Shown here: in pieces, positions 26,601 to 38,600 of the stretch
How the letters are laid out: each line of letters begins with the position of its first letter
Numbering within the stretch: position 1 is the stretch's first letter
Assembly (NCBI GenBank): GCA_028023455.1
Contig: JAQFVV010000001.1
Span: forward strand, 19,587,611 to 19,651,610
Length of the DNA: 64,000 bases
Direction of reading: 5' to 3'
Source of the DNA: Epiperipatus broadwayi
Taxonomy: Eukaryota > Onychophora > Udeonychophora > Euonychophora > Peripatidae
Made by a program: the position numbers and the translations under genes
Notes under the pieces: model-generated
Databases searched by the model: none
Seen by the model: only the letters and a program-made list of their open reading frames with translations
What the model was told of the DNA's origin: nothing

Positions 26601-29600
26601 ATGAATGTATCAGATGGATTTGCACCAGTTTGATTGCGAAATTTGTTGCCTAAGGTTAAATCAGGGAAGAATATTTTCTTTTCAAATGCAGATCTATGTA
26701 GTCTATTCATACTTGACTATCTAAATAAAATATTAAACTCATTGAAACTTAGTTAAATGTAAAATTAAAAGTTAATATAAAAATCTAAAATGTTAAACTT
26801 ATTCCTAAAAATTTAAATGTTATTTTATATGTGCGTAAATAAATATTTTTATGTGTTAATTTCTGGCAGTGGCTTTTATTTATTGATATTTAAGATATAA
26901 ATTAAGATATAGATTTTTATCTCTGTGTCTCCGCTGAGCTAGTGACTTGGGCTAACGATCGGAATATTTAAATAAAGTGGAATCTTAACAGCGCGTATCT
27001 GCCTACTCTATAAATTTTTCTAGGTTTAAATGCCTAGATGGCGCCTTGTAGAGCAGATATCGTAGTTTGCGGTTAGATTCGATCTTCACTTTCATTTCGA
27101 TCGTTATAATATATATATTGTCTCACATTGTTTATTTCATGAGAACATGTGGGAATCACCTGACATGTAAATAAATAAATTTGAGTCCAATACATTGGTA
27201 AATATTTTTTTAAAAAAAAAAAGTTGTTGAAATAAAATCATGAATGATTTTGTGTATACGGGATATACTTTTTGGATTTATTATAGTGAGTGAAGAAGGA
27301 CACAAGGAGGATCCCAAGGTTGATTATAATTCTAGTATTAAATTATTTTTAATAATCTTTATTATTATTGCTATTGCAGTTAAATATTAATTTATTAATC
27401 ATGAGTGATTATGAGGAAAGTAGTGATATAGAAGGGATCCAAAGTATAACACTCCTCAATATTCAAGAACACATTTTTAAAATGTAGAAGAATGTCTCTG
27501 ATCAATTGGAAGAATTAAAGGAATCTCAGAGAGAGGTGAAGGAATCTCAAAAAAGCAAATTATTAGAATTAAAAGAATCTCAGGAAATCCAATTATTAGA
27601 ATAAAAAGAACCTCAAGAAAATAAATTATTAGAGTTGAAAGAACAGCAAGAAAGTCTCAGGGACAATCTTAATAGAGATTTTGAAAGCAAAATTGAGAAT
27701 GCATAAGATGAGACTGTAAAGGAATTTAATAATAAATTTGAATTATTAGGGATTAACTGTAAAAATGCTAAGGAGGATTCTGATCAAAAATTGAAAGATA
27801 TTAGGAATAGTTTATCTCAATAGAAAACAGAATCAGATGACAGATTTAATAATTTGGAAATTAAAATAGATGAGTCTACTGTTGAATTGACTGAACAAAT
27901 TAGTATTATTAATATCCAGATTCAATGTATTGAGGCACAGTCCAATCAGTTTATAGAGAATTTTAAAAGTGAATTAGAGGACAGATTTAGAAAGATAAAT
28001 GATAACCATAATGATATAGAGAAAAAAATGAATTCAATCTCAAGAAAGTCTTCAGGTTAAATTTCAGCAAGTGAGCCAAGAAATGCAAGTTCAAAATAAA
28101 ATAGAAGTAGAGGAAATTAGGAAAGAGTTGATACATATAGTAAATGATTCAAAAGCAGAAATAAAAGAAGCCAGAAAATCTAATACAAGGGCTAGATGGT
28201 GACAAAAACATTCAAAAAGAATTGAAGGAAATAGTAATCAAACATAAATAGTTACCAAATCAAGTAGCAAAGTAAAAAATATAATATTAAAAGAACAAAT
28301 AATTTTAAACAGGAACAGAAAATGACAGATGCAAGTAGATACTAAAATAATAAATGTCTATCAAAGGATTGAGAAATTACAAATTGTTAATGAGCAGAAC
28401 TTGAACATGGTTAAATCTACCCTTAGGCAGAGTATAGACAAGGAGATAGTGGCATGTGTAAAAGATAGGTTTAAAGTGGAAAAGGAATTGGTGAACCTAA
28501 TCAAGAAAATACTCAGATTTAGGTAGTGATGAGAGCACTATAGAAAATTTTATGGTTCTTAAATTTATGAAAATTAAAGCATTCCAAGGGGAGTGTTTAG
28601 AAAACACATCTGACTATTTATAATATTTGAAGGAATTATTTTCTTTATGTACCTTAACAGAAAAAGAAAGATTAGCTACATCAAATAATCACTTCTACAT
28701 TGCAGCAAAAGACTGGTGGCAATATTTATTTGATCAACTTCAAACATATGGGGATTTCAAACATTTAATTATGTTAAGTTTTTAGAAAGAATACCACCAG
28801 GATAACATTTATCCGGTCTCTCAAGAAAAATATATTACAAACAAAGGGATTTATACTCAATTCTTCAGAGGACAGGCAGTCAAGCTAAAAACATTGACAG
28901 CTTTTCCTTTGTCTGAGTATCAGATAGTTAAAATAGTAAGGTACAACTTTCTAAAGAATATAGAGCAGACTCTAATTGCTGCAAATAGGTATACTATTGA
29001 GGAAGGTGCTGAGATACTAAATGCTCTTGAAAGAAGTGAACATAGTTTTGATATTAAGCATAAAACATTAAAGAATATTACAATTATTCAATAGCTAGTA
29101 TTAATCTTTCATCCATATAAAGTCCTAGTTTAAGTAAAGTTGCTAAAAGTAGAAATTGTAGTAATAAAAGATTAGTTTCTTATTTCAAAACTAGCTATCA
29201 TCAAGATAAAAATAAAGGAGATGATAAAAATTTGTACAAAGCAACCACCAATGGAGTTCAAACAATACTTACAAAGAGTGATAAGGCAAAATAAAAAAAC
29301 TCATGCATTACACCAACAATGAACTAGAGGAACTTACAATGTATGCAGTCTAAGACTTCTACCCATTTTAGACTAGATAATTATATGATAAACCTTACAA
29401 AATAAGTCAAAGTGATTTATTTTTTTTAATATAATAAACTTTAAACTGGAGTTGATTTTAATAATATAATAGTAATAGTTAGATGCGAATAATAAAGTTG
29501 ATGATTTAGTAGCAGTAGTTTGAAGTGTTGAATGTCTACAGAACATTTTTTTTTCTTTATGCTTCGGTGCAAAACTGTAACCATAAGGTTAGCTTAGATA

Positions 29601-32600
29601 ACTATGTATGTGTATAATGTGAGTATATAAAAATATATATATTATTTTCTTCCAATACATGAAGTTACATGTCAAATGTGGGGAATAGTTTAAAACATTA
29701 AAGTTTAACTATAGGATTGTTATTATAGGTTCTTTCTTTAGATAGGTTTAAATAAAAAATAACTAATTTTAAAATATCAGTTAAATTAATTTTTGAATAT
29801 AAGTATACTAAATGTAATTAGACGGGACTTAAACTCAGACTTTCAATATTTTTACAGCTATGCACTTCATTTTATATAACTGATACACATGACCACATAC
29901 ATGTGAAAAAGATAAATGATTTCCATTATACATATTTCATGCTGAACCAACACTCATTAGTTAGTCCAGATCACCATCTCCCACACACATATACAATTAA
30001 TGTTCAGATTGAAATGTGTTTATTAAAGTTTGAAGATTTTCTATCTTAATATAACCAGAACACTGATTGTATATGTGTGTGGTAGAAAGTGATCTGGACC
30101 AACTGATGAGTGCTAATATAGCATAAAATACATATATTGGAGAACATTAATCTTTTTCATATGTATGTTGTTATGTGTATCAGTTGTATAAGATGGAGTG
30201 CATAGCTATAAAAAACTTGAAAGTCTGAGACAAAGTCCCTTCTAATTAAATTAATTGCTAACTTTATACATGTTCAATCCATACATTTCACATTCCTATT
30301 AATGTATAATTCACTTTTAGTTTAAAATACAATTATACACCAAATGTAGTTTAAAAAAATAGAGTAAATAAGTACATTAAAACAAACATTTTGAATGATT
30401 TTACAACATTTCTATAGTATTTTGTAATACAAATAGTTAGAACAATTTATTTAAACACTTCTAGTTAACATCTTAAATCTTACAAGTGTGTGCATGTGTG
30501 TATAATGATTATTTTGACTGAGATAAAAATTTAAAAGAAATTGATTACAATTAAAATTCACTAAACTTCTTAATTAAAAATGTGTTTAAATAATTTATCA
30601 TTATTGTAATACTTTATTTATGGTTAAATAATAAATTGTATTTTTAAATTTAATATTAATTTATGTCTATAAATTTAAACTATTAAAAGTCTATTATTAG
30701 AATATATTAATTATCAATTAATAAAGGACTAAATCCACTGATTATTGATTTCTTTAAGATCACATGATTTATCTTATCAAAATAATTTACCATGTGTTCA
30801 TTAATCATTAATCAGCTAACCATCTAAAGAACTTATTAATTCATTCAGTTAATTGTAGTTTTTTAAAAAAAAGAATGGTTAGAGAACAGTCTACTGTGCC
30901 TCCTCCAAAATGGACCATTCATCTTGCTGTAATATCTGTTAAGGTAAACACAATGATGACACTTTAACAACTTGCATTATTAGAGGAAGGAAACATCAAA
31001 CTGTAACATGGATTTTGTAACATCAGAAAATTCATATATGTAAAATTAAAATTATTTTTAAACTAGTACTTTTTATCAATTTGGAATTGAAAAAAAAAAT
31101 GATTGTGCTAATATTAAGAATATAAGAATAATGATTAAATTTAAGAATAACTAATTAAGACATTATCCTAAACTAATTACAACTTTATAATACTCTTCTG
31201 CTATGATATTAATAACAATTATATTCTTAGTCATGCTAAATTTTTAGAAATAACAAAAAATTGAACTACATGTTGACTAGAATAATATTTTAAAAAAGAT
31301 AATTAAAGTAGTTTTAAACTATAATACTTATTGATATTTAAAATATATTTATCTTACTTTAGAATAAACTATTTTGACAATGATATACTCTCATAAATTG
31401 GAGAACTGAAAATTATCATATTCCAGGAAATTGTTTTGTTTTTAAGGATAATACAAAAGAATCAACCTTCATTTTGCATTTATTTTAAAGTAAATATATA
31501 TTTGCTAGTGCGTGTGCTCTATTACATCAGGAAATTTCATTCACCTTATAATATAAAAGAAATAATGTGCTATATTTAAACTTCATAGTACTTCAGATTT
31601 TGTCAGTATTATATTTATTGCTTCAGATATTATATAATTACTTATCTATTTGGAATCTTGAAACCCCAAGGCTATTTCAAATAAAATAGTCTAGATTATA
31701 ATGAAACCACTATTTGAACTGTAACATTATTAAGTATGCTTTAGAATAAATGATTTCAGGATATATAAACAGGTGATAAAAAAAACTAAATTTTTCTTTT
31801 AGATATAAATTTATCTTTAAGTTTTTCCTTAAGCATACAATATTTTGCTAATAATTTATTTATAATCCATATGCATCATGTATGGGTATTGGAATTCTCA
31901 AAATATAACTACAGTATTGTATTGACAAAGATTATATGAACATTTGGTATGGGATTATTTATAGAATATTAATTCATTTGGAGACACTGTACTATTTTTC
32001 ATAAATTGTTAATTTATAATTCTTAAGACCAATTATTTTATTATGAATACCATGTGTTTTATTCATCTTACATATCAAGTTTATAGTATTATTATATGAG
32101 AAATAGGCAAAACTCTCTATACGTATTGCCACTCAGTGCAAGCCAGAATAATCAATGGATGCCAGAAGGCTTGTGCATAAAATCCCCATCTAGTGCCTAC
32201 TCATCCAATATCCCCAGACTAGTTTCTGGCTTATGGCTTTCATCAGTGAGGAGCCTTAAATCTGAGAGCACTGCTCCTAGATCTTAGGACCTAATGCAAC
32301 CTTCCTGAAGCCACCTTTTCTCTACTTAACTACAAAACTATGAGTCTTAAATAGAAAACACTATAATATTTTCAATCCAAGCTCATTGGCTTATATAGTC
32401 ATATAGGTCTGAACTCAGTTAAGTACCTATACCTTTTGGTGACTTTTGTTCTTTAATAACCATAGCCACCTCTATCCTATTAGGTAGGATTGGTTTTAAG
32501 CCAATAAATATCATATAAACACCATTTTTTATGCTTGCTTATAACTGTTATTAAAATAGGAAAAAGAGGGCTTCTGGAGGGTTGCATTAGATCCTAAGAT

Positions 32601-35600
32601 CTAGGTGCAGTGCTCTCAGATCCAAGGCTCCTCACTGATGAAGGCCACAAGCCAGAAACTAGTCTTGGGATATTGAGTGAGTAGACACTAGATGGGGATT
32701 TTAGGCACAAGCCTTCTGGCATCCATTGATTACTCTGGCTTTCACTGAGTGGCAATATGTATAGAGAGTTTTGCCTGTTTTAATAAGTTATAAGAAAGCA
32801 TAAGAAATTGTGATCATGTGATGTTTATATGAAAAATACTAAGTATATGAAACTATTTTCATATGTTATTTTAAATTATGCTTGTATAATATAGTATTTT
32901 ATAGATGACATAAATATTGTGTTGGACAAATTTTTATGATGGTTTATTCTTGTTAAGTCTTTAAGATTAAGTACATTTTGCTTATCCTATTTATTGGTAT
33001 TAGGAATAAATGTTGGTGGCATGTGTATTTGACCTATGCATTTACTTGCTCTTGATCTTATCAGAGTAGTTTTGAAATGGTAATAGTTTTAATATTCAAA
33101 GATTATGATAAAAAATCATTTGTCTAAACTTTAGTTATTTTGTATAGGCTGCTAAAATTATACATTCTACTCAACTCAATGTTGTTTTTTCATTGGCAAC
33201 ATAGTTTGTTGAACATATTAATGAAGTTGTTATACAAATTTTATATTTAGAAAGGTAGACACATTAAATACAAGAGATAACTTTATTTACTCATAGATGA
33301 TAAAATATATTTTCTTTTATGGGTTTGAATTGATTATTAACATATTGTAATAATTCTGTTGTTTTGATTACATTAAAGTAGAAAGAATTTATATTTATTA
33401 TATGTTATAATATCAATCAAATCATTATTTTATTCTTAATTTATAATTTTATCTTCATTATCATCAGCTGTATAATCAAAAAACGTGAATTGCAAAAGTA
33501 TAATAATTTTTGAATTGTAAGAATATAAAACATATAAAAGTCAAGTAATTAAACTCAGGCAGTGTATTATCAAAATTATGTCATTATTTAAGACTTCTTT
33601 GTTTATATTATTGTAATTTTTAATTATAAAAACCTTAATGTGATCTATGAGTATGAACAAAATTCCCTTTCTTACCCATTGCATTACAAATTTTATCCCA
33701 TGTTGCTGAATAAGAGTGATGTAAACAGAAGTTTCATTATCAATTATAATTATTCATTTAAAATTCATATTGTAATAATTTCAAGAGAGTAAAAATGTCT
33801 TATTGCACGTGATGATATGATAATAATATGAGCCAAAGCTGAGATATAAAGAAATGTTATATTTTTGAAGAAAATATAAATGGTTTTTGAATTCGGGCTA
33901 GCAAAAGCAGTAGTAGCTGCTGGTAAGGATTATAGTTGGATTTGTTTTGGCACTGCAACTGGGGCCTTGATTGTGTGAATTATTTGTTTATTTAGTGTAT
34001 TAATATAAGTGATGGATTAAATATTAATTTCATAACTCACTGTTATGGAATTAGAGGTTGTAGATTGTTTCTGTATAAATGAAAGGATTTTAGATAATAC
34101 AGTTGAGGATTGACAACATGTACATTTAAATAATAAAAATAAATTAAGTCACTTATACTTTAGAATAATAAATTATAAAATATTTTCTTTTCCTTTCCTT
34201 GAAATATTTTTAAAAAGAGAATTTGATGAGAAGGTATATCTAGTCAGCTGATATAAAGTTTTAAGAGTTTTTTTAAATTGATGAAATGAAAATTATATCT
34301 GAAAAGTATCAGTATATTTTTATTTATATGAAATAAATATATAGAACATCCACATATGTAAGATTAGTCACATAACATATTTGTTTAAATTTTTAGTAGC
34401 ACAACAAATACATAGAAAGTGTATAATGATAAAGGGAGTGAGAAATATACTGTAGAATTATTATTAATTCAACAAATTCATGAATTCAAAATAATTAAAA
34501 CACAAAGTTCCTAGATACCATCACTTTCATGCTTGTTAAAGATCTTTTGTACTCATTGTAAATGTCACTCTTGACCTATTTATTCAGCCCTTTCCCTCAT
34601 TTGAGATTTGCTAATTCCATAACTGTTAGTATATATGGCATATTTTCTACTTCACTAGAATTTGCTATTATAACTCATTAGAAAATCTGCTTTGAAAAAT
34701 TGAGAATATCTATTCTTATCACCTTAGAGTTCTTATGGCAAAATGTCATGAGTTGATGAAAAAATTCCTTTAACATTTTCATAGCTACACTTTTAGATTA
34801 TCTGACATCAGACAATCTCATATCAATTTGCACTCTAGAAGTTTGTTAACCAAAAATGTTTTAATACCATCAATTTTGGCTAATGAAAAACAAATCTACC
34901 AGACTTTGGTAGTACATACTATATCTTAAAAAATTCTTCCCAAGATTGAAAGTATTCTACTTAGCTCTATCTATTTCTCCTGTCAATATTTTAACTTCAC
35001 AAATCTTCTACAAACATTTAACATGGTCTTACTCTGTAAAATAAAGCTTAAATTATTTTTCAATAGAGTTTTTACCCCTACACTAGCAATAAAACTTCTC
35101 CTTTCATCAGCAGATGAAGAAATGATTGTCTTATCCCCTACATTTCTTTGATAATGTATTTATTATTTTAGAATCTGTATATATTTTAGTTTCTTTAAAG
35201 ACAAACTTTTCAATGTTGCATGATAAAGTTTTTTTTTTCTTCAAATTTTACCACTCCTTAATCCTCTTTAGTTACTGATTTGATACACATTGATTATTTT
35301 TTCATGTTTTGTATATGTTGTAATTCCCATTTTCCACTATCTCAGTCTATTAAAAAATAAGATTACACGTCTTTCACAGTAAAGAATTAAATTAAATATA
35401 AGAAGTTGCAACAATTCTTGCACAAGTCTGGACAAAGCATCTTCACCCTTCACCATCTTCTTAATACTATTTTTATAATCCTATAATTTTTAAAACATCA
35501 AAAGGTATAGACAGAATAACCTCTATTATTATTTGTCAGGAATAAGATGACTGAGTTAATCATACCATAAAATATACTTAAAAATATATTTTTATGTTTG

Positions 35601-38600
35601 AAATCAAAGTTCAAAAAACTATTTGATTTAATTGAATTATAAGCCCACAACAAAAATTTTCTTAGAATTTTTAGAATTGGATACATTTTTATCAGGTCTT
35701 AATCAAGTTTACGATTTTTTTTTTTCAGGTACCAAACGAATAATCAACTTAGCTAAATATCTAATTATTGGTTTATAAATGAATTTATCTAATATTAATT
35801 AGAAAATCCTAGTGATCATAATGCGAAAGTTTTCGTCAATGTTAAGGGTAACGTCATATTCATGCAGGCTCTGAAACCATGACTTTTTATATTATTTCTG
35901 TTATCAAAATCTGAAACAATAAAACTGATGAAATTTTATAGTAGTAAAATTAATATAATAAACACATTCCCACAGATTAAATGTTAAGACTGTTTAATTT
36001 TAAACACCAGTTGTTGTTTTATTAAAATAATAATTGAAAAAAAAAGCAAGATTACTGAAAGATTATAATATTTATCAAAAATAAAATATCATGAAAAAAT
36101 ATAAACAATTATAATATAGAATATGATAATGTACAAACGCAATGAGAGTTATAATCAAAAATGTCTATTCAACAAAATGATATTAAATAACTTTTTTGAG
36201 ATTAAATTTAATTTAAACTCTGAACATAATTAATTAGCCGTAATTACATAATATTCTGAAGCACCACTTATCCAATATTATATTTTATGTTTATAATAAA
36301 CATTAAAACGTAAATATTGTTTCTTGCTCTTTCATTAAAAAAAAAATCACTAGTGTTTGAATCATAGTGACATCTTTTGCACATTAATGAAACTAAATTT
36401 AAAAATTATAATAAAGCAGAGTAGCAAAAACACGGTAATATATAATTATTTTAAAAAAATGTTATAATTATATATTGTATAATAAATGCCTCATTAAAAT
36501 AAGTATAGAAAAGAACATCGAAGTTTATGGGGGAGATGAATCAAAGATCACAATACTCTGGAGATATTCTTGACATACAATACATTAAATTACATATATA
36601 TAGTCATGACTCACAAGCCCCGAATCAAAGAATTAATGCACAAATTTATATTTTTACAGAGTACGTTTAATATGAGTAAAAAAAAAAAAAAATCCAAATA
36701 ATTTTACTCCAGGAAATTCTAGTAAAAAAGATATGAGATAATTTAAAATGCAATCATATTATAGGGAAATATTAAATATTTAGATCAATGCATTATTGAG
36801 CACTGTTACCATCATGATTAATTATGTGTTTATTTATTACACATAAAAGATTAAATCTGTGCATTGTAGATAGGTAATGGTGGACATTTAAATAAGTTTC
36901 TAAACAATAATTTTGTTTCTCGTGTAGCACGATTCTGGTTTTATGGGAATATTGTATATATATATAGAAAACTACATAATTTATAAACTTCGAAAGTGGA
37001 CAAACAAAATATAACAAAATTTTATTATCAAAAAAAAGCCAGAGGAAAATTTCATTGGCATAAATGAAACATACAATCTTATGATGTGTTTTTTCATAGT
37101 TGTGCCCACTCTCTTGTTGAAGCAAAAAAGCTGTTTGAAAAGCTTGGAGCCAGAGAGAATTTTTCCAAGTACTGTGAATTGATTTAAAAATCTGAATAAA
37201 ATAAAATAAATATTTTAGATATACTTCACCTCATAATGCTTGTAAAAATTTGAAATGAATGATGGTTTTTCATGTTTTTTCTACACCTGAAAAGTGGAGT
37301 AATAAAACAAGTCTCACAGGTATAATGAGTAAATTGATTACGAAACTACATTTTAACTTCGATAATAATAACACTTAATGCAAATGATGGTTTATTAATT
37401 ACAAATGGTTATCTTAGACATCCATTGGTTAATATCATTATTATCATTATCATTTTCAATCATTACAAATCTAATGCTGAATTAAAGTCTCTTACATTTA
37501 ATCTAGTTTCTCCTATCAATAATTTCTTTTCCACATCACTCCAACACAAATATTGGATCCAAGATAGACTTCAGTCAGCCAGTGGCTTCCTACTTTTCAG
37601 CCATTAAACATGATCTTAATTTTTTTATTGGTCCATCTTCAAAGAGTAGTATAAAGAAAAGAGACTCTCTAAAGAAAATTACATTGACATATGCTCTGAG
37701 TGACCTCATTTGCTTTTCAAATCATAGATACCTTAATTACATTTAATTAAAACAATTTTTATATACTATAATTATCTAATTAATTAAATTCTTATCTTGG
37801 AGTAAGAACGGTATCAGATCTATTCTCTTATTTCCAAGAAAAACATTTCACGAAGATGCAACCTTAAAATAAAATCATTTTATTTTATTTTTAATCTCAA
37901 TTTTTTTTCAAAATTAAACCAAAATGTATATGTTTTAATTAAATCTTTTCTTTTTTTTTTTTTGGCCTTTTTAAAATCTTTTTTCTTAAAAAATTAATCT
38001 ACATTAATTATCTTGTTTTTGAAATTATGTAACATTTAAGCCTTCTTTGCTTATAATTTTAAAAAAAAATTTCTAGTTCTAAATCATTTTAGTTTTGATA
38101 GCAAAAACTAGTTACATTATTTTAATCTACATTTTAAATACAGTATTATTATTTAGACTTTTCTTATATTTAAATCCTTTGTATTTTAATAATAAAACTA
38201 ATCTATTATGTTATTATTTTCAATGCCACCTTTTATTATTCACCCTCACTAGTATTGTTAACCAGCTCTTTCATCACATGGATGACTATGAAATAGATAT
38301 GACATTATCTATTTCAATATACATAAGGCAATCTAAAATTGTTTACTATCTTCTTAACATAATTTGTCATAGTATCTTACTTTTAGAGCTATGCCATAAA
38401 TTTTTGTCAATTCTTTATATATATGGACATGTGTTTGCATCAGATGATATTTGTTAATGTTTTTTTTTTTTAAAAAAAAACAATATGAGCTTTTATTAGT
38501 CAGTTTTTTACAACTCTATGTTAGTATGCCATATTCTGGAGTTCAAAGTCTATGAATCATAGCTCCATTCTATCATTTTCAAAAAAATCAAACATCTTAC

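Larger units (their letters stand above)
32105..32824. mobile_element. hammerhead-motif foldback insertion C (PLE/retrozyme-like)
   Basis: A 720-bp insertion in duplication copy 2, absent from copy 1, flanked by a 13-bp duplication with one mismatch (TTATATGAGAAAT at 32092-32104, TTATATGAAAAAT at 32825-32837). The left arm carries the unit with its hammerhead on the minus strand, extending through the AT-rich part to about 32570. The right arm, from 32571, is the inverted partial unit with a second hammerhead on the plus strand. It is the longest of the three family members and the only one with both motifs in opposite orientation. Confidence 0.72.
29583..34198. repeat. large direct duplication, copy 2
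   Basis: Collinear with 18663-24970 (see landmarks there). This copy contains a foldback element (29792-30245) and a hammerhead-motif insertion (32105-32824) that copy 1 lacks, and it lacks the hAT and TTAA insertions of copy 1. Net of insertions it is about 3.5 kb. The two copies are separated by about 4.6 kb holding the promoter-like segment and the gag relic. Confidence 0.85.

Noticed and set aside
27040-27075. TGGCGCC as a retroelement primer-binding site marking a 5' LTR end
   Set aside because: The seven-base match is not followed by sequence matching a tRNA 3' end, no repeated LTR partner was found, and the gag start is 350 bp away. Mentioned only as a possibility.
36793-37125. 110-residue minus-strand open frame
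   Set aside because: Looks like AT-rich chance translation; it crosses simple TA sequence and shows no recognisable domain.
38095-38457. 120-residue forward open frame, membrane-like
   Set aside because: Its Leu/Ile/Tyr richness follows from T-rich DNA. No initiation context, no family resemblance and no splice partners, so it is not reported as a gene.
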